DNA of 64,000 nucleotides from Moniliella sp. 'wahieum' (GCA_003971905.1 RSEE01000050.1:248001-312000), one strand, 5' to 3'. Shown: positions 9,893-22,832, counted from the first letter of the stretch. Numbers and translations: made by a program. The notes: generated by a model from the letters alone, not told the origin.

Positions 9893-11492
9893 TCCCAACG
9901 TGGACTTTTTTCAGCTGTGGCATACCACATGGGAGTGTGGTACTGGCTGTGCCTCCTAGCACATTTGTATTTTCGCCGGGATCGCCTAGCCTCCTGTGCG
10001 TCCCCGAACACCAAAGTAAGAGTGTGTGTCGTGTGGTTGGTGGGCAAAGCGGGGGGATAGGGAGACCGCTTTGTGGCTAAAGTCATACACTTGTTTATAC
10101 CAAGAAACTCTTGTATACGCGTGCCGTTACTAGCCACAATGACTGGTGACTAGTGACTCTGGAAGCAGCACAGCCGCTGCAACATACGCCGAGACAGATG
10201 ACACCTCTATTCGCAAGCTTTCTCTCTCTAGTACTTCGATCGACCATGAAAGAGACGCGCTGGTTGCGCCCCATCCCTTGACCGACGAATGGGGATCCCG
10301 CACCGCATTCGCCTCGCCCCTTCGGGGCACACTCAGCTGATGGCACAGCGAGATGGACAATGGAAGAGGCTGAGCGATCGAGTAGGTAGTCGGGGGGGGT
10401 GCTGGTGAGGGCAAACAGTGGGATGAATGGATGGTAGCAGCGGGCGTTGTGGTCTGGCGTGGCGGCCAGCGCGACCACAAAACACAGCATTTCACCTGCT
10501 GCCCACACCCATCGCCCCATCCCACGCGGGGAGCAGACGGTCGACGAGCTGCTGCCGGCTACCGCCTGCCCCGCACTGCGATCGGATGCCAGCCGCACCA
10601 CACGCTCCCCTTAAGAGCCGCGCGGGGATACGCAGCATCTACCCGCGTACTACTCCGCGTCACCGGTCACCGTCTCTTAACTGCGCCACCAGTCCCACCT
10701 GCACGCCGGTTGGGGTTGAGCATGCGGCGCGGGAGAACCGAAGCAGGCGCAGGCGCAGCCACTAGCCACTAGTCGTCTGACTAGCTGCACGCAGCCGCCG
10801 GGACAGTGACGTGCAAATATACCCTTGCGGGAGCCGCAGGTGGGTTGGAGGAGGGGTCCATCGGACAGAGGAGTCTGCGTACCCACCACCACACCAGCCC
10901 CCCCTCTCCCCGCACCAGCGCGCCCCTCCCATATGCCAAATTCAGTCCATCAGTACGTGACGTTGACGTGACGTTGACGTCGATGTCGGGTGGCGTTGAT
11001 TCAAGCGTTGAAGGTGTGTAGTTGCGGGTGGCACCACGACTATCTCGGCTCTGAGAGATCGCACGTCTCCTCCTGTGTCGGCGCGATTTGGGTTGTGTCC
11101 ACAAAACAACACGTACGTGCTGGAACGCATACATTTGTGGTATCAACAGGCAGCAATGCGGGGGCCCCCCGCACACCCCTTTGGCTTTCTCGCGCGTTTT
11201 CTTCTCCCAGTGCACGTTTGCCACATCTCACCCTCAAAGCCTACCCGCCGATGATGGTGCGAACCATCTATACAATGGGCGAATAAAGGTTTTCTAACCC
11301 AACCATTCGCATCACTGTATGGCTGGCGGCGTTTCTTGATCGCAAGACCCAGTAGGTATAGAAGAGGTTTCTGTCGTCCATACAGGCACATCAAGGCTAT
11401 AAAACGCCCCGTACATTTGGTGCACTCGCCTATTTCGTTATCCGCCCTCACACCCATCACATCTCCCCCCCAATCTTCGGGGATCTTTCCAA
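9893..11492. other. Intergenic region, 1.6 kb
   Basis: No gene recognised. It contains a TCACCGGTCACC palindrome-like motif at 10660-10672 and a tandem GTGACGTTGAC pair near 10957-10980 with CRE-like TGACGT cores. Overlapping ORFs near 10427-10772 are GC-rich and without motifs. Confidence 0.5.
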
Positions 11493-12592
11493 ATGAGCTC
11501 TAGCAACGTCGAAATCAAAAACACCTTGGGCGCCCAGCACTCGACCATTGACATGGGGACCGAATCTGGCCAAGGCGCGGCTGAGGTCTCGCGCACTAGC
11601 TTCCCAGCCTTACTGCGTGCCCGCACCGCCGGCGGCCACGCTGAAGATACCTCCAGCCGGCCTTCCCAGTATACCATCGGTAAGCATTCTTTGCTGCAAA
11701 GACCACTACCATCATCTGTCTCTGCGTGTCATGTTTATCCCGCCAAATCCAATAGGCCTGACCAGGATGTGTGTGCAGTCGCTTCGGTTCACCGTCGCCG
11801 TTGGGTCTGCTGGGCTTTGCCACTACCACTGGGTTCTTTCGCTGTTCAATGTTGGCACTCGGGGCGTTTCCCACCCCGAACTTGTCGTCGCACTTTGTGT
11901 GGCCACCGGGGGCATGGCCCAGTTTGTTGCGGGTGTGTGGGAATTTGCTGTGGGCAACACTTTTGGTGGTGCAGTCTTTGTACGTTGCTGTTTCGACGGT
12001 GGTCTGATGGGTGCACCACGACCCCTTTTCAGTCTTTTCTATGGTGACAAAAGGTTTGCTAACCGTATCATTTCTGCGATTGCTCCTCTTTTCGACGCAT
12101 CTTCTCCCACCACAGTGCATGTGTACGTTCACTCTCCCTTTTGCAGACACTCTCGAGAGAGAATAAGCAGCCCAGTCGCCACCCCCTTTGTCGTGTAGAT
12201 TCTGACTGTGCTTTTCCCCAGACGGCTCCTTTTGGTGGTCATATGCATGCATTTTCATTCCCTGGTTCGGGATTCAACAAGCCGTGCCTGCTGACGAGTT
12301 ACCCAATGCAATCGGGATCTACCTCAGCGCCTGGGTGATTGTCACCTTCATTTTCCTTGCAGCGTGCGTGCGCAGCTCAATCGCACTCTTTTCCACCGTC
12401 TTCTTCCTCTGGCTCACCTTCATCCTCCTCATGGCCAACGAATTTTCCGGAAGCTCCCATGTCCAAACGGCAGGAGGCGCAATTGGGATCGTCACTGCCC
12501 TGCTTGCTTTCTACACTGCCGCTTGTGGTCTGTGCGATGGAACCACGTCCATCTTCCGCCTTCCACCTGGTGACCTTACGCGCTCGGATTAA
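11493..12592 (+). CDS. GPR1/FUN34/YaaH-family acetate-type carrier
   Basis: A six-helix plasma-membrane carrier for acetate or ammonium, related to yeast Ady2/Ato and Yarrowia Gpr1. After a hydrophilic N-terminus (about 60 residues), an intron lies at about 11680-11778. Exon 2 then carries the family signature as PSPLGLLGF, followed by VLSLFNVGTRGVSHPELVV and FVAGVWEFAVGNTFGGAVF. After a spacer at about 11990-12220 that looks like one or two introns, the block with GSFWWSYACIFIPWFGIQQA is restored. The end has the helices with GIYLSAWVIVTFIFLAAC, the FLWLTFILLMAN helix and GGAIGIVTALLAFYTAA. The W-rich FGG...FWWSYA segment is diagnostic. At least one frame change (near 11830) is error-like. 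Substrate cannot be fixed from sequence alone. Confidence 0.85.
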
Positions 12593-13294
12593 CACACGGA
12601 TCCAAGCCGCACTTCTGCCTTCCATCCCTTCTTCGCGTTCTGTCCTTCATGAGCCCCCAGGAGCGTTTTGTAGAACCAGGTGCCATAACCCCACGGGCAA
12701 CACATTTTCTCGTCTCTACTGTATACACCACCTGCCGCTCACCAACACACCTGTTCCACTACCTTCTTCACTGCTGCTTTAATACACGTTTTTGTATAGA
12801 AAACGCTGCCTTCCTCGTCCTGATGATAGCCACATGCGTGTACATGTAATGGCCAACAGCTGCTCGTTTGTTGCGTGGCGCTGGTTTGAGAGGCCTGTGA
12901 CGAGAGTATATCATCTGCGGCGATTGCGTTTGTTGTGGCCCGTGTGCAGGCCTTTTTGCTCGATAAGCATGATGAGCGAGCTCATGAATCTAACTCTCTC
13001 GCCTAAGCAGGTATGTCGGGTGGGGGTGAAAGATGTGAAAACGCGGTGGTTGTGGAGGTGGTTATGCTGGTGGTGGCCAAACCAAGCCAAAATGAATCGC
13101 ACCTATTGGGAGGGCCCCTCGAAAAGGCGCGGGCGAAAAAGGTTGCTGCGCCCACACAGGCGCCATGCCTGGCGTCCACCGAGGGCCGCGGGGCCGCTCA
13201 GGCGCCACTTGACTTTAAATAGGTCAACGCGCAGTGTGGAAGCCCCTGGCGCTTGGATCTTTGACCCACCACCCCATCCCTTTCCCATTCGACC
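12593..13294. other. Intergenic region
   Basis: 3' flank of the carrier gene and promoter of DBP5. No gene recognised. Confidence 0.5.
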
Positions 13295-14734
13295 ATGGTC
13301 ACTTCAAGTGCCGAGCCCACTCCTCTGGCCGACTTGTCCAACCGTATCCAAGAGCTGTCAACGGCTTCCCCAGCGTAGCTGCCACGGCCACGCTGGACCC
13401 GACCAAAAAGCTGTACGACACGGAGGGCAGCGTGCAGCTGACCCTGGCCGACCAGAGCGAGGCAGCGATCAAAAACTCGCCTCTGTACAGTGTCAAGAGC
13501 TTTGACGAACTGGGCTTGTCTGACGAGCTGCTGAAAGGCATCTATTCCATGAACTTTACCCGTCCGTCCAAGATCCAGGAGCGGGCGCTTCCCTGCTGTT
13601 GCAGAACCCGCCCCGCAACATGATTGGCCAGTCCCAATCCGGAACGGGCAAGACGGCGGCGTTTGTGTTGACCATGTTGTCTCGCATTGATTATTCCATC
13701 AACGCGCCCCAGGCCATTGCGCTTGCCCCCTCGCGCGAGCTGGTGCGGCAAACGATGGGGGCAGCCAAGCAGATGGGCAAGTTTACGCCAGTCAAGACGT
13801 TGCTTGCAGTCCCGATGCCCCGGGGACGAAGCGGTCGGATGGTGCGACGGATGCACAACTGATCATTGGCACTCCCGGCAAGGTCCTCGACTTGATCGCA
13901 GCAAAGTGATTGCTACTGATAAGATCCGGTCTTTGTTCTGGACGAGGCGGATAAGATGTTGGATGCGCAGGGCCTGGGCGACCAGAGCGTACGGGTGAAG
14001 AATGCCATGCCGAAATCCTGCCAGCTCGTCCTTTTTTCTGCCACCTTCCCTGACCATGGTACGTCCCCCCCGCCCTCCCTTGCCCCTCGCCCGAGACAAA
14101 ACGGTGACTAAGTGTGTACAGTGCGTGAGTTTGCGTCCAAGATTGCTCCGGGCGCCAACGAGATTCGTCTCAGGCAGGAAGAGCTCAATGTCGAGGGCAT
14201 CAAGCAGTTTTTCATGGACTGCAATGGGGCTGAGGCGCGGTACGACGTGTTGATTGACTTACAATCTCCTGACTATTGGCCAATCCATCATCTTTTGTTC
14301 GAAGCGGGAGGTGGCGGACCAAGTGACCAAGCGGATGACGGCCGAGGGCCACAAGGTCGACTCGCTTCACGGTAAACTCGACACACACTCGCGCGACGAG
14401 ACCATTGACCGGTTCCGCAAGGGGGAGATCAAGGTATTGATCGCCACCAACGTGCTGGCGCGCGGGATTGATTGTCCGCAGGTCAACCTCGTGCTCAGCT
14501 GGGACATTTCCACCACCCCGCAAAAAGCAGGCGGACGTGGAGACGTACCTGCACCGGATCGGTCGGACCGGTCGCTTTGGCCGCACGGGCGTGTGCATTA
14601 ACTTTGTCTACGACCATCAATCCTGGTTCCACCTGCGCCAGATCGAGGAAACCCTGGGCGTGAACATCGTCCGTGTGCCCACCACCTCGATTGAGGAGAT
14701 GGAGACGACAATCAAGAACGCGCTCAAGAAGTAG
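13295..14734 (+). CDS. DBP5: DBP5/DDX19 DEAD-box RNA helicase, mRNA export
   Basis: ATP-dependent RNA helicase that remodels mRNPs at the cytoplasmic face of the nuclear pore. The ATG at 13295 opens a short N-terminal extension. The Q-motif region ([20 protein letters not shown]) follows, then motif [63 protein letters not shown] and [13 protein letters not shown]. The C-terminus with [19 protein letters not shown] matches Dbp5 rather than eIF4[14 protein letters not shown] is also characteristic of this subfamily. The open frame is interrupted at several points; two are consistent with one missing C in C runs (near 13370 and at 13591-13593). A short intron near 14060-14120 is likely (GTACGT after the SATF motif). 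I see no lost motif, so the gene is probably functional. Confidence 0.9.
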
Positions 14735-15898
14735 AGAGACTGAGTGCATCATACCTCGCTGTTCATACCACCCCCCCGCCCTCCCTACCCAACCATATCT
14801 CCCCTTCACGCACGTAACCGCGGCTGATAGAAACGCCGCTGCAGATACATGTAGATACACAACAGAAAGCTATCTTTGTATGCAGAAGACTCTTCGTCTC
14901 CACGCAGGGGGGGCATATCTCATTCTGCCCCACCGTCTCTTGCTCTTCCTCCTCCTCTCTGCCTACGTATGTCTTCCATCGGCTTCGATCGCCGTAACCA
15001 TCAGACATTGGCGGATCGCTTTGTATGTGGGTCTAGTACTATAACGAGGTATGTTTATTGCTACCTGTGTTCGCCTTGTTTCTCTCTTTTACGCCAAAGA
15101 CTTTTCTCGGCTGCCACAACTATAGGAGTGCCATCATCGTGACATGATGCATGAATACCTATCCGGCGGGAGGAGGGGAGAGAGGGGTTAAACCATCATA
15201 CTAGCATTCTTGTTGGTGTGTGCGCCCCACATGCCGAGGAAGTATATTCTCCCACATTGCTGCTTGCTCTCCCAGTGCCCGAGTGATGGGGAGAGAAGAT
15301 GCGTAATGGTTTAAGTTTGTGGCTTTTGGACACCCTTCCAACAGTGGCACAGTGCTGCGGTGGCTGTCGGTTGGATAGACAATGATTAATGATGGCTCAG
15401 CAGCTCGTCACCTACTGCATGGCACGTGACGCGATCCCGAGCGCGTGCCTGTGCGGCGTGTTGGGCGTGTTGGATTGGGAGCAAGATTCCGCAGCGTCGC
15501 TGCGCAGCCGGTGGCATCACATGTGACGGTGGGGTGACTTGGCGTTGCGCAGCGGTGACGCATCCACAATGGATGCTGGCCACGCCCATCCAATGTCCAG
15601 CCCAGGCCGGTGCAGGCAGCTTCTACTGCCGCGCCCAGCCCACACTGCCCCCGTGCGGTGGATCCCGGCAGCCCCCGTCTGTGTGGATGCAGCCGACGCG
15701 CATCCCGGCACGGCGCCTGTCTGGCGGGCGCGGGCATCTGCCGCTGATCCCGCGCGTGATCGGGCACGAGGCCGCAGGCCAGCCGCAAGCAACACTCGCT
15801 GCCCAGCCCAGGCCAGGCCAGGCCAGCGCCGGCTGGCTCCCAGCGACCATCGCTGGCTGTCCGCATCCGTCGCCTATGCTGCACCCACCACACTCGCC
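14735..15898. other. Intergenic region
   Basis: No gene recognised. The first 300 bases are pyrimidine-rich, and the right part becomes very GC-rich towards the RhoGEF start. GC-rich ORFs on both strands at 15400-15900 look like compositional artefacts. Confidence 0.5.
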
Positions 15899-18800
15899 AT
15901 GACGTCCTCCTCCATCTCGCCGCCCCCGCCATGCCGCCGCCCTCGCCAATACCCCCCGCCCCCTCCTCCTCCGCCGCCGCCATGCCCCCAGCCCGCCCAC
16001 CATCCCCAGCGGCCGCCCCACCCGCAACGGCAACGCTCCTCGCCCTAGCCCCGAAGCGATGCGCGTCTTCCGCTTCCCCCGGCCCTCTCCCCGCCTGAGC
16101 TCCACTCCTCGCCCCCGTCCCCCTCCTCCTCCCCCTCCCCTTCGCCCTCCCATGCGCACCCCATGCCCCCGCCCCCGATCATCGTCCCCCAAGCACCCAT
16201 CCCGTCCCCCCTCCGCGTCCACAGCTGCGCTCCCGCCATGCGTCCGCCAGCTCTTCCACTGCTCTCCGCTCCCACCGCACCAGCCTTATTGGGCTTGTCG
16301 ACCCAGCCCTGGCCCAGTCCTCTCTCTCGTTGGCCTATCGGCAGATGACCCATCGTCGCCCTCGCCATCCCGCAGCGGCAGCCCTCGGAAGATGCACCGC
16401 CATTCCACAGCTGCGGGTACGCCGCCAGCATCTCCTCACTCTCCTTTGCCACGCCATCGCCCCAGTCTCTGAGCCCATCCACCCCCACTCCGTCCCTTAC
16501 TTCCGCCATGGCCATGGGACGGAACTGGTCTATCGCCCCCCCTCTGCACCCAACTCCGTCTCGGCCCGACGGCCTCTCCATCCCTGCCAGCCACGGTCCT
16601 CGTCCAAGCGGGCCACGGTTTACATCGATGCGCCAACTCGTTTCCTCTCGGAGATGGAGGGTGTGAGCATGCTCAAGTCTGACTCTGCCGATTCGCGTCT
16701 GCCATCGGCCAGGGTCAGCATCAGCACGGCCACGTCGGCAACTCGCTCCAGCGCAGGATCACTTCTTGCTTCTTCTCTTTTGCCTCGCCCCTCCCTCCAA
16801 GTCCAGTCCCGCCTGCTTCAGGAGGAAAGGAGAATAGGCACTCCATCTTATCGGCTACCAGCATCGAGTCTGGTGCCGGCCAGTCGGATTGGTCCTCCTC
16901 TCAACTTTGTTCATCACCCACCCTCAACCGCGACTCACACCGGGAACTCCCGCCACTCCACAGCGGATCTCTTCCCTTGCTTCCTCCCCGCCGGAGAAGA
17001 CACCCCGGCACCGTCGCAGGCGATTGACAAAGAGCGAGGATAAACTCATGCAACAACGATACAATGTCGCCCTTGAGCTGCTCGAGAGTGAGAGACGCTA
17101 CGTTGACGGACTCAACTTGATCCAGGAAGTACGTCGTTTCCTCCCGTTAAAATACAAGATGACTGACACCCTTGGTATAGTTCTTTTACAAGCCCTTGTA
17201 CGACGCGGCCTGGCGCCGAGGCGGGCATGGAAGCCACAATTCCCTCAGTATGCTAACATCAGATTCGGGCAAGTTTGCCTTCCCCCTATTGGCCCCGCGG
17301 GAGCACAAGGGCGACAAACTATCGGGCACAGGCTCACGGCCCAACCCTCCCGCTCTCTCCCGCCCTGCACTGAACGAGATGTTCTCCAACTTTTCTCAAA
17401 TTTTGCATCTCAATTCCGAGCTCCTTGCTCTGCTTGAACAGCGGCTCAGTCCACAGGGAAAGCCACCGTGGGATCCGGCGCAGGATGAGGTGGGGGATAT
17501 CTCGTGTCTATTGCCCCTTACCTCAAGCTGTATCTCTATGTCAAAAATTTCTCTGCCGCACTCGAAAGGATTGAGCATGAGCGCCGTGTTTCTTCCGCGT
17601 TTGCTTCTTTCCTTCGTGACGCCGAGAACTTGCCCATGCCCATCAAGTGCAACACACGCCTGCCTCCAAACCCGCGTCTTCCATCCTAGGACTCGGCTTG
17701 CAATCATTCCTTTTATCCATTGTGCAGCGTATCCCACGCTACAAGCTGCTGGTCGAGGGACTGGTCAAATCGACCCCAGACCTTGTCAGACTTTTCTCAC
17801 CTCCAAGCGCTCAGCAGGTCATCCAATCCGTCGCAGCAGGGATCAATGAGAGTGCGACAACATGAGGCGTCACTTGTGTTGCTCGCTGTGCAACGGGCGC
17901 TGCATACGCCGCCGTTTCAGTTGGTCACCCCGGGCCGCACCCTGCTTCGTTCGGGAGTGCTGGGAAAGTCCACCCGCCGGTCGGTTCAGGAACGAACATT
18001 TTCCTCTTTTCCGATTGCCTTTTGTATGCCGCACCGGTCGACACTCCAAAGAAGAATCCTGCCTGGTCACGGTTGGCCCAATATTTGCTTCCCTCACCCC
18101 CATCGGAGCCAGAACGCAAGCATTCCCCGACGAATTTGGGGTGGTCTGGACGGCTCCTGCGGCTCCTGCCGCTTCCTCCTCGTATGAGGTGCCAGGGATG
18201 GTGCATCCTTTTCATCCCTGGCCTCCGAGGACAGCGAACGGGAAGTCGAGCTGACCCCCCATTCCCTCGTCTTTCGTGCCGCGTTTGACCTGCGGGACAT
18301 TATGGTCGTCAACAATGACCCCATGGCCCCGCTCGCACGGAGGCAAGGACGTGAATCGCTCTCGAGCTCCTTCTCCTCCAAGGCCTCGTTGGGGTCTCTA
18401 TCCAACTCCGTCCACGGATCGACATCGAGCGAGTGTGACCTTGTTGGGGTGAGGCATGCATTCGAAATCCGTACTCCCACCCGAAGCTTTGTGCTTTATG
18501 CCGGTGATGAAGCCAGCAAGGAGCGCTGGATCACGGCCATCCGCGACGCCAAGCAAGATTATCTCAGAGCCCGCCGGACCCTCAACCAAAGCGAGGAAGT
18601 AACCGTGCACCGAAAACATGCGTCCGTCTCCTCGATCGAGGCGCTGCGGGCCAGGAGACATTCGCTCATGTCTCCCCCTTCGGGCCAGGTGTCTCCTGCG
18701 CCCACATTCATGCTCGCCGAGCCCAAAATGTCCATCCCTTCTTCTCCCATCGTAGGACGCGGAGGGGCAACCACTTCCCATCCTTGAAGAATACAACGCT

Positions 18801-19247
18801 CCAATTTGGATTCCCGATAATCACTCAACCCTTTGTTCTCGCTGCCAAGAACCTTTCACTCTTTTCCGAAGGAAACACCACTGCCGCCTGTGTGGCCAGA
18901 TTGTGTGTTCACCCTGTTCCAGCGCTCGCTTTCTCATCCCCCCCTTGAAATGGGTGGAGGCACTCTTCCGGCCCGCGCGTGCCAAGTTTGTTTTCACAAT
19001 GTGTTCGATCCTCTGCCCCCTGTCCCTGCTGTCGACGTGCCCGACATTGGGAGCGAGTGGGGATGTCTCCCCCCCCAACGCTCTGCTTCCCCGCGTGACG
19101 AGCGCTCCTACCGGTTCGCTGGGCCGCATCCTCTCCCTCCCCCCCTGCGAAGGTGTGCGGTCCGAGCGCTCTCTTCGTTCTGTCAAGTCGGAGCGCTCGG
19201 AGCGCTCGGAGACAGAGGGCGATGCGACCGTCACGTCGATCCATTGA
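15899..19247 (+). CDS. RhoGEF-PH-FYVE protein, Don1/FGD-like Cdc42 exchange factor
   Basis: A guanine-nucleotide exchange factor expected to activate Cdc42 on PI3P-containing endosomes. The proposed ATG at 15899 opens a long Pro/Ser-rich, low-complexity N-terminus. The DH domain begins near 17050 ([18 protein letters not shown]), is cut by a 52-nt intron (17129-17180) and includes [20 protein letters not shown] and [19 protein letters not shown] domain spans roughly 17930-18590 and ends [16 protein letters not shown]. The FYVE finger (about 18790-19010) shows WIPD, a CSRC pair, RKHHCRLCG and a CSPCS pair plus ARACQVC, which covers the WxxD, RKHHCRxCG and RVC hallmarks. This architecture matches Ustilago maydis Don1 (secondary septum formation) and animal FGD proteins. 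Many frame changes are present. The N-terminal boundary is uncertain. Confidence 0.8.
17129..17180 (+). other. Intron inside the DH domain
   Basis: 52 nt, GTACGT donor, GACTGAC branch-like sequence, TATAG acceptor. It joins LIQE to [10 protein letters not shown] of the RhoGEF domain. Confidence 0.7.
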
Positions 19248-19720
19248 TCCACTTACTTTCTTCTTCGTTTTTCTCTTATCAATTGTCTGTGTCCCTCCCC
19301 TATCGTGTTGTTCGTGTCTTTTGGCCTCATCCACTCCTTCTCGCCTGGTGCGAGACGCTTGCCCCCCACTCTTCTCTCTGATTACCCGCTTTGCATCCAT
19401 TTTTGTTATCCATCCTTCGTTGTCGCTCGCCCCTCGGGTGCCATTTTTTGCTGGCTCTCCTGCTGTAGGGGAGGGAGAACAATCCGCGTAGTCTTGCGCC
19501 TGACCGAGTCCTGATACTCAGCATGTGTTGCTGGGATAGTCGATAGATGTCCGAGCGCGTCCATGTGCTGCGTGTTTGATGTATGTAAGCTGCTGCGCAT
19601 GAACGCGTCCATGCTAGCGCGATGGGCGGAATGGGGCTGGCGGAACCGCGACGCGCGTGATCGGCCGCGGTGTGGGGTCGCATCAACACACTCCCTCGTA
19701 CTACCACCCCCATTTCCTGC
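19248..19720. other. Intergenic region
   Basis: 3' flank of the RhoGEF gene, starting with a T/C-rich stretch. No gene recognised. Confidence 0.5.
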
Positions 19721-22393
19721 ATGGCTGCGAGTGAGCGTGCACTGGCGGTGCCAGCCGCCGAGGGCGAGCGGCACCTGGGGCTGCGCAGCAAGCTTGCGAT
19801 CCACGTTCACTTTGATTCGTCTTGTGCCGACGTGGCTCTGTACCTGCGCATCGCCCTCAACCCGGCCCCAGCCACACCCACCGCCTGCTCGCCTGTCCGC
19901 CGCCACGCGTCCCACCGAGCTCCACGCCGCCATAGAGCCCGTTGCGCATGACGATCGCGTCTTCCCTAGCAGCAATATGGTTACGCGGCGGCCAGTGCGC
20001 TGCGCATTCGCTTCGCTTCGGAACCGGTCCGGGGCGAGGCACTGCAGGTGGAGCGCACGGACACTGCTCTCCTCTTGCATGTACCCTCCTTGGCGCCCTA
20101 TGCCGAGGCCCCAGCCAAAGGAGGAAGTTCCTCGTCATTCTCCACGGCGTGGCTCCCTACATTCGTACTCCTCCACGCGACGTGCACGCCATCCACATTC
20201 CTCGCCCGTACTCGCTCAACAGTCGGATCCGCGTCTCAGCATCGGACACGGTACTGGATGCGCATCAAGCCCGTGGCAGACCAGCGATGGACCTCGAGTC
20301 GATCTGGCTCGAAACGTCGCGCAACATACGTCGTGCGCATGACGTGGGAGACGATGTAACGACGTACCGTGGTAGCGAATATGGCGCAGATGAGCTGGAC
20401 GGACCCTATTTTGTTGGCGGCTTCCAAGCTGGCCACGACCCCATCACTATTCGCTGGGTCCGGCCTCGGAGGAATCACCCCCTATGGATGTGGATTGGGC
20501 CCGGACAAAGTTGAAATTGACCCCCGAAGGAGATATCCTACCCTACTTACTTTGCTTTTGAATGCACCATCCTCCTGGGGGATTTGCATCTCCCTGGATA
20601 CGGAGGGCGGTGTGTGAGGTACGTGCTGTTCCTGTTTGTGGAGATGTATGTTGACCGTGTTGATTGATGGACTATGTACAGTGTGGACTTCCTATTTGCC
20701 CATGAAGCGGAACGAGTCGTCCGCTTTGCCGAAGATGGCGTCGTCATCTCCCCGTCTTACCCACGGGACCGAACGCATACACGTAGTGCAGGGGAAGCCA
20801 TTGTCCCCATACCCAGGCGCATTCCTTCTTCTCCCCCTGCTTCCCTCGAGCTCCAGCATGGACGAGAGCGATCTGCTCCACGTCCCTCCCCCGGCCAATC
20901 TGGACGCAATGGACGGATCCCTCCTCTCTCCGCCCCGTGGGTCCCGCCCCCAGGCGAGGGTGACGACGGGTGCGATTCCGACTCGACTCACATCGGTCTT
21001 TGCCCCTCATACGACTGCCACTCTGGTATTACGAGGTGTTTTGAGCCTTGTTCCCCACCATGCGTCCTCCTCCCACGCAGGAAGGAAAGCTACGTCTCTT
21101 TCACGGCTCCTATGGTGCGAGTCCGTCAAGCACACACCTCAGCCGACTTGAGCCTACGTTTCACCCCGCCTTTGTTGGCTGATCCTGATCAATCCAAGGA
21201 ACGCGGGTCCCCCGTTTTTGTGTGGGATGGCACGTCCGACTCTATGCTTCCTCCTAGAGAGGGAAACCGGCAAGTGATGTACCTGCTTTGCCCCCACCCC
21301 AGGGGGCATGGACGTCTCTGCACCAGTGGACGACGGGATGGATGCTGATCTCTCACACGCCACCTCTCTCGCACCCACTGCCAAGCCTGAACCTGACCCC
21401 AACCCCAACTCCAACCCCCCCAATCCCTCAATCCTGAGCCCCCACCCCTTGCAACGGAACATGGCTCCGCACGGGCAGATCGAGCTACTGCAAGGTCTTT
21501 CGGGGACCTTTTTGTGCCGCCTTATCCTCCCCTCTGGTAGCGGAGTGAAACTTATATTGCCTCCCTGGTTGGACAGGTTCGCACCCTCACCCATCACCCT
21601 TTTCTTGTCCCCAGTCTGGGGAACTCGTTTATCCTGCCTCGGATTGGAGTGGACGTTCCCCCCCAATCCCATCGTTCCGCTCCCCGGTATATTCTCGGGG
21701 GTTGAGACGCTCCCCTGTCGTTTCAAGGGAACTTTAACGCTGCAACCTAAGGAGGTGGTCACGCTCCCTGTGCCTGGTGGGATCGAAATCCATTCTCTTC
21801 CCCCCGCGACGGCCCTCCTGGTCGTGCCTACCCCCAAGCACAGGGTGGGATGGAAAGGCGCATTCTTCCTAGCGGCATTCATCGCTTTCTTTGCGATCGC
21901 TAAAGTCTTCGTTATTCAATCAGGCCTTGGAGAACTACAGCGTCAAGTCCACCTCCTTACCCTCGCTGCCAACCTGGACACGAGCGATGGTTCTTGGATC
22001 CCGGAACCAGTCGTGCATCCAGCTCCACACTCTGCTCTTCAAGAGCCTGTGGCGGTGCCAGAGGAAGACTTTGTCCCGGATTTGGCACCACTTGACACTG
22101 CCCCGGATCCAAGAGGGGAAGCTGGCACTTCCCCGGATCCCCCAAAGGAGCCTGACACTACTTCGGACCAAAAGGAGGGGCCGGAACAGGCAAGAACGGC
22201 AGAGGCAGTGGAAGAGAAGGAGGAGGATTGGTTGGATGAGTTTGTGTCTCACCCGGACAGGGACCGACTGGGGTTCTGTCCAGCCTTCACCGACGGATGT
22301 GGGCTTTCGCCGCTCGGTGTTCCGGATTGCCTTTGCTCCTTGCGCTTCGCCCTCGCTAGCCTTGCCTTCTTGCTTGATCGTCTTGCACCCTAG
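19721..22393 (+). CDS. Unrecognised protein with one C-proximal membrane segment
   Basis: I do not recognise the family. From an ATG at 19721 the N-terminus reads MAASERALAVPAAEGER and continues with a beta-rich-looking section (LAIHVHFDS, DVALYLRIALN). The open frame then passes through several frame changes, with conserved-looking pieces such as FLVILHGVAPYIRTPP (about 20125) and VDFLFAHEAERVVRFAEDGVV (about 20680). The last uninterrupted section (21308-22393) has PLQRNMAPHG, a VVTLPVPGGIEIHSLPP block, a strong transmembrane helix (about 21847-21918), a short amphipathic helix, and an acidic Pro/Glu-rich tail of about 100 residues. Topology suggests a long luminal or cytosolic domain anchored near its C-terminus. 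A possible short intron is at 20618-20680 (GTACGT...TACAG). A PBN1/PIG-X-like luminal protein was considered but not supported by motifs. Confidence 0.5.
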
Positions 22394-22832
22394 CTCTGCT
22401 CTGGCAGGATGCTCGTGCCTATACCTCGTATGAAACGTAATACATAATACCCGTGTGTGTTGTGGCCAGGTCGCGATGGAGGGGTGGTAGGCCAGTAGTG
22501 GATAGAATGGGATTGGAGCTGACACCCATGGTGGGAGCTACCGGGGGATTGGGCTGTTCCCGATGTTGTTCCTCAATCGCATCAGTCAGTGCATCAGTGC
22601 AGCAGTATCACCGGTCACCGGGCCGCACTCGGTGGTCGGGTATATATGCAGTTTGACGTGTTAGGGTTAACGCGCTGAATCGCAAGACTTTTTTCCGCTG
22701 GGCCGCGACACGGACTAAATACTTCTTCCGACGCGGACTCGACGTGGTTGTGAGTACCAACTGCCTTGTCAGCCATCTCAGCTCTCGGACTGGCATCTCC
22801 TTTGTGTTTTCCAACTTGCGTCCACCACCATC
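22394..22832. other. Intergenic region
   Basis: Promoter region of HOM3. It contains a TCACCGGTCACCG motif at 22608-22620 and a TATATATG stretch near 22641. No gene recognised. Confidence 0.5.

Noticed and set aside
10953-10985. Origin or centromere signal from GTGACGTTGAC pair
   Set aside because: Two copies only; no further structure or AT-rich element to support it.
13295-14734. Reading the broken DBP5 frame as a pseudogene
   Set aside because: All helicase motifs are intact, the gene is normally essential, and breaks coincide with C runs; the same pattern affects most genes in the window.
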